A stretch of 60,000 nucleotides of DNA from Lineus longissimus. Lineage: Eukaryota > Nemertea > Pilidiophora > Heteronemertea > Lineidae. The translations under genes and the position numbers were made by a program. Of the stretch, positions 40,301 through 55,300 are shown one piece after another. A model generated the notes under the pieces. That model was not told the origin of the DNA. It saw only the letters and a list, made by a program, of their open reading frames with translations, and made no database searches. The first letter of the stretch is position 1, and each line of letters opens with the position of its first letter. Location of the stretch: contig NC_088308.1 in the NCBI RefSeq assembly GCF_910592395.1, forward strand, positions 5,024,001 through 5,084,000, read 5' to 3'.

Positions 40301-43300
40301 CTGCAATCAACGACAGATTATAAGAACATTAGAAGCCTGGAAGAATGGTACTTCTGATCTTCTAAAGCTAGCCAGAAACCAGAACCACTCTGTTGTCAGG
40401 GTCAGCAGACCAGGTATAACACCAATGCCAGCCACCATGGAGTCAAATTCTAAACAAGATGTGCCCACAGAGCAGAAAACAGCCCTTGCCAGATCACTGA
40501 TCTGGAGGATTGGTGATTTATTTACAAATAATGGCAAGCAGACTGATTATGCAGGGATCCTTTCACTCTTATAAACAATCCAGTCAGGGAGAAAATGAGC
40601 TGTCTGGATAGTACTCTTTCAGCCATGGATTCTAAGATCTGCCTTTTTCGACCATCAGATTACCAACCAACAGTGGATGCCAATGGTCAACTCAACGGTC
40701 TGCAATGAAACATGTGATGACTTCAATGGCCTGTTGTTTTATAGACCATTCAGGGCCGTATTTTTTAGCGGGAGCCCCCTCCCCACAGACATAACTAAAG
40801 ACATGTTGCAGCTCTGACACAAATTGGAGTTCATTTTCTATCTGAATACCTCTTGTGGTCTCCAACCATAAGTCAAGATGCTGGAGGACAGTAACACAAC
40901 AAATCAAAGTAGCAGATTTGATAACAATCTTAAATGCTGGAAATGATATCTGCAGATCAGTTACTATTATTAAGAGCATCATTAGTACCACGATTGTGAT
41001 TGAATCCATATACTGAACACTGGACACAAGGGAATTGACCTTGTCAGATAAAACTGACTCAAAAATCTTCTGGCAACATTATCACATGAAACATTTTGTA
41101 CAGAATAATGTACATGGGAATCACCAAATGAGGGTGAAACTGGCCAGTGTGGTAGTGACATTGAGTATAGTGATAAGCTATCACATCTTTACAGTGACTC
41201 ACTGTTCTCATGGGGTTCACTGAACAATCAGCTGAATTTTTCATGATTTGGGACAGGTTTGCCAACGTTTTACATGTTAGTTCTGTGTTTATTCCACGAG
41301 GACAAGGACAGCCTGAGGCTTGAGGGGAGTTTGGCCATCCAGGATTACTAGTACAGGATGATGGACGAGGCATGACTCAGTCACACCACTACCCTCAAAA
41401 GTCCTGTTTGGGAGAGATCTTTGCCTGTCTGATATAGGGCTGTTCGATCACCTGCTCTTGAATCACACCTAATCCTTTGGTTTTCACAACAATTTAGGCT
41501 ATACTTCATTCCTCGGCTAAGGTTAATCTGCAATATCTACCAACACACAAATCTTTCCGACTATTTCCGAACGGAGTACATACAACATACAGCATACTGA
41601 AATGCACCATGATGTAGGCAGCAAACGAATGTTCCATTTTCTTTTTCCATTAAAATTGGCCATTTGTGTGAGACACAGGAAATTGATACATTTGGTAAAT
41701 TGACCCAAATTATTGCAAGCCATTCCTAAATAGATTGGGTGCTAGCAGAGTAGTACATTACCAACACACATGTGGCATGCCTACATGCTGAAAAAGTGAT
41801 CCAACAGTCATACATGAAGATTATCCTGTTGAGAATCTAGACTTGCCATCGATAGAGGAAACATGCCCCTCAAGATGGCAAAGCCCAATGACAGCCTACT
41901 GGTCCAATGCCTCATACATGATAGTGATCTCTAGAAGGGGTTAAATCATGAACATCAAACTTGATAGTGCCAATTGGGGATAACCTTGACTTGAACCTCT
42001 TCTGATCACTTCCCAATTCCACCCAAGTGATTCGGCCGATCACTTGACACCTTCTATGATAAGGAAGAAACCAGGAGTAAATCAGTAACTTATGGGCAGA
42101 GAAAGGAAGAATCTGGCATTCAGGTATACATGTAGACCATCAAAGCCCTTGCACAGGCAACGGAAATAAGGAATCTCCAAATTATGTTTCATTCAAACGA
42201 CAGAGCAATCGAAGTAAACTGACTTGCCCAAGGTGATCAATCGACTGACTCATACATGAGAACGCAGAACAAGAAGCGTTTTTTTTTACCAATATGTATA
42301 TGAGCAGCTTTCATGTACATGTACATGTACAGGAACAGTTTGACAATGGAACGAGTTAGTTATTCTTATCATGCAGTACAGCAGGCAATATGGATATTGA
42401 TGTCACATAAAAAGCACAACTGTATTTGCATACTCCTCTAAATACCACCATAAATCTAGTCGTGTTCTGATATTGGCATTACCGATAAAAACGAGTAGGT
42501 CTGATAAATAACAGCATCAGATGGCCTGGACATCCGGCATTGTACTTTATGGTTTCAATAGGACAGCCCACGACCTGCATCCCAAATGAGTAGGTCCAAT
42601 ACAGGTCATCTCTCCTTGGACATCATGGACTTTGCCACACCCTTCAACAGCAGGTAGAGAGGTTCTCCTAATGCATTATTCTATAATGCATTAGTAGGCC
42701 ACCTGGATGAGTCATCACTGGGTAGGATCTACTGTAGGCCTTGTTTAAGGACACTCACCAACACCTTTCTCACCAGAAGCAAAAGAACACTCAAGAACGC
42801 GGGATTTTATTTTGCCAACAACTCATTTACAATACATAAAGTGTTCACACTTTCGGGGAAGAGTTTGGAGAGGTGCTCCTTCAAAAAGGTATTCAAAGTA
42901 CAACCTCCTGAATTTTCAAAACACAATGTCATTGTTTGCTATGTTGCAGTTTTAGGAGCTCACGACCGTCACCAATCCTTATGGGTTAATAGACCCGCTC
43001 AGGACATGCAAGAGCAACAATACATCGATATGGTTACCATGAATACAGAGTTCTTTTAGAAAACGGTTGCCACTGGTGGGCGTGATATTCTACGAAACGC
43101 AGCATGTCTTCTGCTGAACAGTTGAAGAAACCTATAACGGCCATCACGTGTATGACAGGTTCACGTGTCAGCTGTGTATTCTTACCTTATACACACCAAC
43201 CCTGGAATAATTGGGCGTACACTATACACACCATAGCATACCCAGGGGCCAACACATGGCAACTCTCCCAAACAATAACAAACCTTATTTAGACAGAGCA

Positions 43301-46300
43301 TCTAACATGGGACACAAAGCCATTGTACTCAGCTAGGCTGCATCTATTTTTACCCATGTTGCTAATCCAGTTATAAATAATAGAATTTCATGAACGCCGA
43401 GTCAAATATAGGATGGGATTTGGGGTAGACATGGTCAATACTTGCAGTGGACCCTCTAGAGAGCTGTCTAGCCAGCTAAGAGTACGACTCCCGGTTGAGT
43501 CTCTAGGACTTGTTTCAAACCCTCTAGAAATATATTGTTTGGACCAACAGTCTACACAATGTTGTGGCATCCATTGTGTTAAAAATACAACATCCATATT
43601 TTAGAAGGACTCAATCGAGAACAGGTGTTTATAAAACCACATCATAGCAGAGCAGTATTTAATGTATGATGTTGGATTATAAGTGTTTTCATTTTTATTA
43701 ATTTTACAATAATATTAGATCAGATGACAATCAGGCACCATTTCTGCACAGCTGTGCAACAGTAGTGGAAGCTTGAGTCAGTGAAGGTCTAGATGAACTC
43801 TCACCTGTTTTAAGGGATCAAGCTTTATACTGGGGAAAGTCGGCAACCTACATTAACAGCCAGACACTCTATATTTTGCTTATGCAGACTGTCTAAACTG
43901 GTTGTAAAACTGCCAGGTGTCATGAAGACAGCTCGCCCATATATATTTAAACACATGTATCATTTTAACTGTTTTTATCACAGCTAATTGAGAAACATCT
44001 AGATATTGTGCGACTCATGCAACTGTGTGCACTAAAAGCAGATGGAAGTTATAAGTAGTAAATTTAAACAAAATAATACACTGAATGTTCAAGTTTGGGA
44101 CCCAATGAATAATGAGCACAATACTTCTATCCGCTGGGTGAACCATTTACATAGGGTGTCTCCTTCCCTCTGTGATGGACAAGTTTTATTTATTTTATTG
44201 ACAGTGAATCATGACTTGATCCATCATGCAGGCTGTACATTTGTCCAATCAGTCCATCCTTTGAAGCAGTTACCAGATCGGTTCATTACATCATCTGCCC
44301 CTCTGAAATCACCATTATCAGAGCAAACATCTCTTTGTCCAGCTGCCCTAGCCTCCTCCGGAAGGAAACAATGCACCTGCTTTCATCGAAGCAATCCAGG
44401 TATGATGAATGTGAATGGGACTGGCATTTTGTGACAAGGCTGTTTTCGCTCAAACCTCAGACGGCACTTTTGCCGTGCCGCATCACATCATTTCGGCAAG
44501 TCGAAGGTGTTGTAAAACACCTTACTACTGCCTTTGGTAATGTCCAAGGCAAAGAATGAGGGCATCTCCTTTAGGGTGATCACAGGCTGATTCAAACAAC
44601 ACTAGCCTATTTGTCAAGATTGGGTTACTGGCGCCAATGGAATCGAAGTCGTCAATTTATCATACTACCTCTGGTGTTCCTGTCAACATTGAAATCGAGG
44701 TTAGGAAATTGCCTCCTCAAATAATACTGGGGTTTTTCGAAAATTAATAGATAAGTTGATATTCTAGACAAGAGCAAAATGTCTGAAAAGTCACACACTC
44801 TGTTGGCTTCAACTGTTGATTCATCACGCATTTTCATTCATTGCATCAGTAATGGCGGACCAGATCGATGAAAATATTCCCGGCGCCCAACAATTATCAG
44901 ATTTTGCAGAATGTCGATATCATTGATGAAATTAGCAAACATATTCCATCTGATTACAATCACGAAGGATCATTTCCATGTATGCACAGTATAAGCCACT
45001 GAGTGTTGGTTGACTTATGAAAGATTGAGATGAATTAGCTAAAGGGTGAATCATAATGTGATCACAGCTTGGTGATGCAACAGTGATGAACTAAATGATG
45101 AATGGCCAATTGGCAAATCCTGGTTGGGTATAAGTTGGGACCCAGAATGGTGCAGGTGCGGCAAATTATTGATATGAGCTGAATTGAAGTAGCAGACTGA
45201 ATTAGCAGATCCGAACATCCTAAACTTGATTGTGAATGCCATAAGTCAAATAATAATAGTCGGGGATACAGCCTGGTAATTTGATCACCAAACCTGATGC
45301 CCTGTCTACAGTCATAACTACCGGTACTCAGACACAGAAACTCTGAGGGCATTCATGGATCAGTTGCTCAAGGGTGAAGATGAACATTCACGACAGTAAC
45401 TGCTCTGCTCAAGGCGAACAACCTGACAAAGTGTCAATATGAATTTCACAACAATCTCCAACATGCCAAACAAAAGGAAGAGGGGATGAACAACATGGAA
45501 GGTGGACAAGACGGCAAAACCCTGAGGCAAGGACTACCCAGGATTTGAAATGGGGGAAATTTTATGATATAAAGGGTGAGACAAGCCTGGGGCAGATTGA
45601 GGCTAGGATTATTATGGGGGCAATGAACTTGATATCAAGTCACAACGCGTTCGAAGAAGTAAATGGTCACAAACATTGCATGCTGCTGCAGAATGTAATG
45701 CAAAATGGAGTTCTAGATTACAAAATGGCCATGAGATCTGCGTGAGGCCATACTCCACAATTGTATAGATTGTATGTAATTCATGAGATGTGACTGACCA
45801 TGAGCTTCAGGCAAGAGACCCTTGTGATGAAGAACAATGGTAATAACATCAATTGCTTTTGAAATATGAAACCAACAGCTCTCAACAATGATGTGTACAC
45901 TTGAGACAGAGGAAGGATAAGGTGCCCTTGACGTTAACCTACGAACAACAAGAATGCAGGAAAGGACAATGCAGTATGTGTCATCCATTGTCACTTCTTT
46001 TGGAATGAAGATGAATCATTGGCATAGCGACTGACAATCATTTGGTGTTCAACACTGAGTTGTAGGATTTGAGAGGGGGATTTGCCAGTTATCACTGATG
46101 TACCAACATGATCAATGATATGGCCCACAACTCGAATGCACAAAGATGACTTCACGCGAATCCCCAGTCCAGAGGGACACGCATGCTCTTACTCACAACT
46201 TGGAGACAACAATGCACAACAGCATGCACATGACCATCATACAATAGTCAAAGTGCCATATGGCACAATCTCACAGTCTTTGTACTCCTTCTAACAACTA

Positions 46301-49300
46301 TCTGAAAACTATTTGTACGATATTTGTTTGTGCCAACAATAGTTGCATCTACAACTGCTGCCCTGCGAAAAATGAAAGTCGAGGCTAGTTCAAAGGCCGA
46401 TTATTCTCCAGGTTGGATTTATAGATCCATATACGCAGTACCTTATTCATCATCTGTCTCATTTAGCCTGCGTCTGCTCCACAATGAGGCTGCATAATAC
46501 GCCGTGCAACACCACACCGTTCAGCTAGTTGATATTCCAGCTGAACCAGCCAACTGGAGATAATAAATCTAATCGATGGTTTTGCCCCTTATAACCCCGG
46601 TGAATTACAACAGATAAATTTAGAACCTCGATCGATTAGCAAAGCCTGGACTTCGAAATGATAATGCCATCTTCCATCTTGGGTGATGTCGGGTCATTAC
46701 GGATGCCTGTTGGGTGTTTTGGGATAAGGTGGCACCTTGACAATTGGCCGATGAATCAATATCCAATGCATGATGCAGACAGTTGGTCTCTCAGAGAAGA
46801 GATGACAACAGCTTTGCTTGCCAACGCGCTCAATATGATGCCACGCCCTGTACAGAATCAGACATGCTGCACTCAGTGTGCCATGCTCGAGACTAGGAGT
46901 GTGGTGCACGTGAGTGAAATTTTATAATAGAAAGACGGTAATAGATCCAGGGCAATATAACTTCTCAGCTTAGTCAAAAGCAATCAGAAACTGATCAACC
47001 AACAGATTGTGACCAATGAACCATCTAAAAGATGAGGGAACGACATTGTAAAGGAGATCTGAATAGAAGTACAAGTACATGGATTCACACACTGGACGAC
47101 TTTTCAAAATTGCTACTGGATCCACATTCATTAGTTATTGAGAAAGACAACGAACACAATTCATCACAATCAGCTATACATTTGATAGAACAGACGGAAT
47201 TCATATGATGTGTCAACATCGCATCTGAAATATGATGTTGGCAAACGGGTCAATGCAGCCCATCCCACGCATGTCTTTGATTCATCAAATATCGTCTTCT
47301 TGCATGGATCTAGCCTGAAGTTGTTTGGGTGCAAGATTAAGAGCAAATGTGGTGTAAAGAACAGGTTATCATTATATATCAGCAACTGCATGGCTCTGTG
47401 GAGACAGCCCTTATACACCAGTTTTGGGATTCAGGACAAATGGGGCTACACACAGACAGCCCCACCAGAGGGCAGAAGAGATCTCGTCTGAAAGAAGGTC
47501 CCTCAGGATCTTATTCTGAACCAGATTTAATGTTAGTTTGAAACCAACAAATGATGAAGGACAATGTGTTGTGCGGAACCACATTTGTCCAGAGGTGAAG
47601 AAGATCTAGAAAGAAGATTTTTTCAGGCCGACTTATACACGTATCTAAATGCAAAAGAGAAAGGCCTGAATAGCAACTCGCACTGACAGAGAAATGTGTC
47701 AACTAGTTTAATCTTTTTTGCGTTTACTTTTAGAGTCAATGACAAGCCTATTCATGCAAAGAATCAAAGATCAAAATAGATCAATGCATGATATGTTTCT
47801 GCCCTGGTCAATGCTGATATGATGGACAGTCGTGGACTTCTATTTGTTCAATATTTGGGACGCTATACATTAAACTAATTGACAGTTCAAATAAAAGATA
47901 TCTTCTCTAGCTCCAATTATAGAAGATCAAATAGGCCTCAGGCCGAGTTAGGGCTAAAAGTGTAAGCAGGACTACGTGGGCAATCAAGAGGTGAGATAAT
48001 ACGTCTCGAGATGTTTAGGATCGACCCTCAAATAGGCCAACTTTGATTTATTGCTCTTTTGAAGTATTTTTAAGTTGAAAAAAACGAATTTCACAACTGA
48101 AACTATTTAATTCCTTGACCTTCAAAGTGGAAGTGTTCAAAAGGGTCAATCCAACATACTTTCAATACTGAAATTCATAAGGACTGCATAATTGTTCTTA
48201 GAGGTGCAGACATCAGTGTTGATTTCCAACCCCATCTAGCTGTTATACCCTCGACCTTACTATACGCTGCAGCTATAAACAACAGCTGTTGAACTAATTA
48301 TTATCAAATGCGACTGGCAATTTGAAGATAATATGATGATGATCATTGTGAATCAGAAGATTATGATTACGAAAGTGGTCAATAAATCCTGCGTTATGAA
48401 ACAAAGTCAAAACAGAATTAAAGCAGGGTTATATAAGAACAATAGCAGAGAGTGGAAATAATAAACAAAGAACTCAGTAACTTGGCGGAATTGTCTGAAA
48501 GCATGGAAGGTGATCACCACATCCACATAATTCTTGTAATTGACTGAACGTGTCAGGGTATACCTGAAATAAATGTTCAAAAAATTTACTAATAACTGAT
48601 CAGGAGTTTTACCCCTCATTTTCACAAGCTCACAAGGAATCTGTATCTGATCTATTAATTTCAGTCACCAAACTGTTTAAAGATGCATCAACAGTCGAAA
48701 AGTGCAGAGGTGACGTGTCAATTGCAATGAGCTAAGACTTTTGATCCAAACCGTAAAGGCTTCTATGAAACTCCCCTATACTTTTCTCCTTCCTTCATGG
48801 CCACTGTATCAGTATTGGCAAGTTCTAGGGCTGTCCTCAAGTCTTTTGCCCGAGAACATGGACTGTGGGACGAGCTGAAAGATGATAACCCCTTCTAAGG
48901 TTCTATCGCCCCATCTTCAGCGAAGTGTTTAACTTTTATAGGATAAAACCAAAGAATACTAACCATAAGGGGTTGTTGCTCTCTCGCTCGGCTTGATGGT
49001 CTCTCCAGGGGTCTCGTTCTCCGGCTTGATGTTCCAGATGATGTAACTCCCATCGTTGTGTGCGCTGATGAACTGGCTGCCATCATGGTGCCAGTCCAGC
49101 GACTCAAGCTGTTGGTTACCGTTGTACGTGTGTTCGGCCTTGGACTCAGTGTTGTCCCAGAAGACGATCAGACCCTTGTAGTAACCAATCAGGAACTGGA
49201 AAAAGACAAGAAGGGAAACGGATATGAGAAATGGACAGACAACTATCATCTCAAAAATCAACGCCATTCCTCATCCAAGTTTCGGTTCAAATTCTGTGCT

Positions 49301-52300
49301 TTCCAAGAGCATCATGGAGAGCTTTTCAGCATGGTCCCAATGAAGCCCTTTTCGCTGCACCATTTTGCACTTCCCCAGCCGAGAGACGCCCTCAGAATTC
49401 ATCTAAAATTTTATGGAAGTTTTGCAATTTCTACAAAATATTGCCATATCACTTCGATCGTCCACTCAATGCTCGAGTATTATGTCCTCCTCCTCCCATG
49501 GAATAAACCTACCATGCAGTAAATCTGAAGGGGTCTCTACTGCATGTTCAGTCCCAGTACTGGAAGGAGTTTCCATAAAGATCATCACTGTCACATTGTA
49601 GCATGCTTTTACCACCTAATTTATGGGATGGGCATGAATGTTGAAATCATATGCCATAAACAAACGAAAACCCATCAATGCTGCTGATGGCCATTTTTCA
49701 TTTTCTTTTCTGAACATCATGATCACTGGAGGTGAGGAGTGCGCAAGGACTTGTTCAGTGTCTAATTGGAAACAGTTCTAATTAGCCCTATCAGCGCATA
49801 CAATTACCAACAAAATAATGACTTAACTGACTTAAACGGTGGACAATTTGATATGAAAATGGACAGCCAATCTGGAGCATCAATGTGAATACGTTTCCCA
49901 TAAACTGGTTGAGCAATTTTTATCAAATAATGGCTAATTATTATTCATAAATTAATTGGCTTTGATTAGATCACAAAAGTTCAACCTTGAAATCAAATTT
50001 AATTGACGGGATGCGACATGTGGGAACATGTCTATATTTAACTGAGATGACGAACATGCCAAGCTGATGGGTCAAATTCGATACAGCACCGAAGACTGCC
50101 GACGCTTGGCCGGGAAGACATAGCAGACACACGCCTTGAGCCAGATCGATATTCACCCAAGCCATCTTGTGTTGATATCATAATGAGTTAAGAATGAAAG
50201 AGAGACTTGATTCACAGACGTATCGAGTGTGGATGAAACATGGATTACTTATTCAGTAACGTTGAATTCTACGTGTGTTTGATGAATAAGAAAGAAATAA
50301 TTCATGCGCACTTTGCCGTAGACTTGGTATTGTGATCCCTATGTCTGGCTTTATGCAGCTATAAGATTTGATCACTAAATAGGTGAACATAAACTCTTTT
50401 ATCATGGGTCATGACCAGCTAGCCACACTTCGTTCTATAACCAACTGAATGCCCCCTGACATCCCAGGAAGAATCTGGGAGGTAACTGTTCGTTGCTGAG
50501 CCTCATTTTTTTAATGGCATTCTAGTACTAATGTGGTTTTCAATTTGCTGGAAAGATTCTCAGCTGGTTAAGGTGCCCAAGGTGCAAAAGAATTTGAACA
50601 ATGTAGGGTATAAAAGGACAGGTAAAATCGGTTTGGCACATTGGACAGAAACCAGTGATACCAATCAGTGCAACAGCACAATCATAAATTCACAACATGT
50701 CTTATCTAGACACTTCAGGATGTTCAGGGGGTTCTTGACACAAATACTTGGCTGTCTGAGACACATTGGGTCATCTTGGGATCCCTAGCACTTGTATATT
50801 AACAATTCGGTAACCACTCATCATTTCACCCTTCATGGCCCACACTCGATAATGCTGATCTCCAACTGAAGTGGATGTAACTGCAAGTTTTTATCACCAA
50901 AGGTACAACCCCTATCAGAACAAAGTTTTCAGTACGTGTTTTGTGGACAACTTGTTAAATTTCAGGTGTGATAAACGAAATTAACATCACACAGTACAAT
51001 TTTTTTCCGTCTGGTTGAGCTCAAATCCCCCCCAAAACCTTCGGCCAACATGTGCCTTAGGTTTGAGTCTTCAAATTAGCTTGACTCTCCCAACTCCGTT
51101 CGTTAGTTCAGCTCTACCCCCCAGTGTGTTAAATTCCTAACAACCGATTTACCTCCCGTCATAAATACATTGATTAGTTGATAGTAATGAGATATTGACT
51201 CATCCTTTCGATCATCTTATTTCAAAGATGACCTGAACATTTATGTCATGAGGCCAGCAATAATCAATCAATGTTTTGTTCGAACTTGTCGTTTTTGAAT
51301 TCAGACATGTTTTTGGACGGGTCAGTCAAAGACCTGTCTCAGATAGATAAATTTTATTTGATCTTTTGCCCGTTAATAAATCAAACAAGAACAATAGAAT
51401 GGTTCTCACACTGTAGACATCTAACCCAGGTCAGGTCCTGGATATTTCTTTGAGGACTTCGAATTTGCACCATGATTGGGAGGAATCGCATATGAATATT
51501 CTAGATTCTGTATCCCTTTACACATGCACACACCAGATGTTTCAATGCAACAGTGACAACGATTCTTAGTTATTATAGTTAATGGCCACAAAGACATCAT
51601 CAACCATGAACACCATTTCACAGCACCGCAACCATTTAGCAAAAATTGTGGCAATGCATCATCTCCAACATTAGCATTCAGCATGTGTTGCACTATCATG
51701 CTGTCATTGTTGCTTATGCAAGGCGACATGAAATGCTAATGGAACCCCATCCATCACAATGCCAAAAGAAGGATACAGCAGTATATCTGAAACAAAACGA
51801 TCTTTTCCGGCAAGGATGACTCATGATGTTTTTTATCATTTCCCACAGAATCGCAATAGCTAGGGTTTAACCCACTGAATGCAACAACGAAAGTGTAACG
51901 AAATTTCAACCATTTGATACAAAAGGGTGTAAGCAGTACTTGAGGCATTATCAAGGTTAAAAACAAGGATGCATGCTTTCTTCAGTCACTTCTTTTCCAA
52001 ACCGGTCAAATCAATTAAAGGAAGATATATATGTGATTAAAAGATGGTCACTTTGTTTGAAATATTCGCCTAGAAATCAGCAAGTGAGGAGTTGAATATA
52101 AGTCACTTTGCTCAAGTATCCCATCCTGAAACAGCAGACTTGTTTATGTAACAAGATCATTCCATTACAGTTGTTGCCATGGAGAAATGAAAATTCAACA
52201 CCACAGCTACATGAGTCAGAGCATTCATCTGACTGGGAATGGAGCAGGGGTGTCACCTAAGTAAGCTCCTGCACAAGGACAGATGATGTATTCACCAAGG

Positions 52301-55300
52301 CTGTGTCACTGTGCAAAGATAAATTAACTTATAATGACTAATTGTTTTGCCAGTTATGTACCATGCTGAAAGCTGTTTTCTTAGCTGCTGCACGTAATCA
52401 TCCTCGTTGTCTTAGTAGGTTGTTCGCTTTCTCTGCCTTACACAGTACCACGAGGGATGAACAAGCACCTCAAGAGGTTCACTTTCAGCACCATCTTGAC
52501 CACCAAGGTTTTTGCATCTTATCAAGATTCACCTGGTAGACCATGAGATTCAGGATGCTTATTAGCACAGACTACAAGCTTGTTCAGCCTGCTGAGTCAT
52601 CCACATTTTCTCCGTTGACTGGTGGGTATCTCTATTTCTGGGTGTGACTGTATGCTTGAATATTTTGCCAGCCTCACCTCTAGCCAATTTTTTATGAAGT
52701 TTAGAGAACTGCGTGATACTAGTTATCCTGCAGCTTTGAAGTTCTCTTTGAGACACACTGTATATATTATAAGCTGTTCGTTATCCTCCTCTTGACAACA
52801 TGTTTCATTTCCAACGCCAACATGCGAACAGATGCACGCTTCAACAGATGAAATATACACAACAGCCAATCCGCTCAATTTTCAAGTGAGGTCTCAAGGC
52901 CATTGAAGAACTCTTTAACTTTCAGGTCTTTATACTTTTATTTTATAGCAATAATGTATTCTAAACGACCTTCAATCGAGCATTACTATCAGCACCAACA
53001 GACAAACATCCATACAAGTAAAAATCAATTTTTGACCCAGAAATACTAATATCATGCCCAGGGTCTAGGCCTGGTATTGTAATTTTCAAATATGATTCAC
53101 CCATCAAGCATTTGATGTCATTATGGTCTATTACAAGTGAAGTTGTCATTTCCTCAATATACATTATAATTCAATGGATGACTAACTCCAGACATCATTA
53201 CAATTCTGATCAAACTGTACAAATTTTCACAGTCATCCGCGACTTTGTGGCATTTTCTAGGTTTAAGCAGTAAGATGGAAAATCGGGAAATTTTGTTATA
53301 ACTTCTGCTGTCCAAGGCGCAAAGTCCACAAAGCAGTATAGGACAGGGCACAAGCTATCTTATTCTTAACCTTGCTGACAGCAAAAGCGCAATCAGGGTC
53401 TCCTAGAGCTCACTTTAGGGCATTACAGCTGCCCAGATCAAACACATCAAAACCTAAGATGCTTACCTTGCTAGGCTCCGTAGGATGTTGTGCGATGGCC
53501 TCAACACTGCCTGGGCTCAGCTTGAAATCATCAGCAACTCTGCAAGTAGACATATGAAATACCATCAATGCATGTATTCATGCAATCCCCTCTTTCTCCT
53601 ATTTGTCAACACCCTTTTCAACTGACTGAACTGAAAAGGGATAATTATTCAATGCTGAAATGGATGCTAGGAAAATTCATTTGAGCACTCTTTACAAGTA
53701 GGGCCGAAGCGGCATAAAAAGACCAAATGTGGCTGGATGCAGTGCAAGCCCCAGATCAAGCAAAGGATCCAAACTAGCTGAATCTTTCCCTAGACAGCTG
53801 ATGAACAGCGATGGATGGAAGGCATGAAACACAATCTGAGGTAATCAATGATTCAACAAATAACCCAGACAAGCGTAAGCCTAACGTTTTTTTCACAGAG
53901 CCATGAATGATGTTCATTCAGTTTCATGAGAGGCAATTGGTCTCCAACCAGGACATGAACCAAACATCAAGAGCACTTTTCATTTTTTCAAATTATTTTT
54001 ATTCAGCTGGTGTAGAAATTATTGGAACATGCCTGCAATACTAATGTATCCATACGTGAGTACATCCGCTCTACTGACATCCACCCACGGTGCAGCATAA
54101 AACCTGCATTATATTTTATGAGGCTTGCTATACCTTGAATATAAGGAATGTCATTCCCATGCAAATCTCCCTTTATGGCTCTTAAACGGTCATAAATCTG
54201 CTATAATGCCTATCGATGGCCCATTATCATTCCTATGGAGAGACTTTTATAGCTCCAAGTATCAGAATGCATCTGAGGTAACAGGATGACCTGATGAATG
54301 CATCTCGACCTCTTTTGGACTAGTAACTTCAACATTTCGCTCAGATCAAGAGTGCTAGAGCGGGATGTTCCCCAACAATTACGACCCCATTTGGGTCAGG
54401 AAAATATTTTTCTTCGTGAAGAGGTTGACAATTCTTGGCCATTGAAGGAGTCGCCCCAGAATGTGAATGAACTGCTGATGGTTTATAGTGCGGTACAGGA
54501 CAACTATTCAGGAGGGCGCCATGCCATACACACCTCATTCATTCATTCATTCATTTTATTTGGGTCAACATAATTTTGCCTTTATTTATGCGGACAGTTT
54601 GGCTTGTAAATCGCAAAAACAGACGATTTATCGGGTTATTTCTGCATAATATAAGCATCGGGACATTTCTGCATGAAGCATCTAAAACACCTTTTTTTAC
54701 ATATAATAAGCGCTGCCATCACAACAGCTAGAGCTCAAGTTCAAAGCCCGCTTTACTTTTTAAGATCTAAAATGAAATGCAAAAGATTTTGAGCAATCCA
54801 TCCAAGCTGTAACTTTAAACTATGGGATGGTACACAGAGATGGACATGCTACTAACTGATGCTCGGGAGTTGCTCAAAAAGCCATTTTTGGATAAATTCT
54901 GAATTGGGCTAACCTCAAAAAGCAATGGAAGGATCGACATATGTTCATTGACCCACAAAGAATCACTGTTGTGTGACGGCTATTTTGCCAACAAAGTGCA
55001 GCAGCACTGACAGTGCATAAATCTTTCAGCTGTTAATATTATACACGAGGCTTTATAATGTGCTTATCCAGGGGACCAACAACCAAATTTAGTCAAAAAA
55101 TTGGATCCAGCTGGATAGATTGGGACATGACAAAAAAACCTGGAGTTGTGTGGTGATCTACCAGAAAGTGAACAATGCAAATCCATTTATCCATTCATAG
55201 ACCATGCAAGACCAACCTGAAAATTGGTAACAGTGTCCAACCCAACTGAATGAGGAAAAAGATGTCAAGAGCCATGTAACATGGAACTATGTCAACATGC

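Larger units (their letters stand above)
38687..48963 (-). other. Large l(2)gl intron, 10.3 kb
   Basis: It separates the exon ending at 48964 (...ATTPY) from the short exon 38686-38635. I find no conserved exon, RNA gene or intact transposon protein on either strand. The longest notable frame (40278-40574, plus strand, 98 codons) resembles nothing known. It contains one possible SINE fragment (43448-43525), a short perfect hairpin (42668-42694) and scattered ACATGTACATG runs. First-half large introns of polarity genes often hold enhancers, but nothing here shows one directly. Confidence 0.6.

Noticed and set aside
40278-40574. 98-codon plus-strand frame inside the large l(2)gl intron
   Set aside because: No recognisable domain, no splice context and ordinary intron composition; frames of this length occur by chance in 60 kb.
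44480-44525. Short GC-containing hairpins (possible microRNA precursor)
   Set aside because: Stems are only 6-7 bp and neither extends to the roughly 22-bp stem expected of a microRNA precursor.
49058-49522. 154-codon plus-strand frame
   Set aside because: It starts antisense within the conserved l(2)gl exon 49195-48964; the remainder has no similarity to known proteins.
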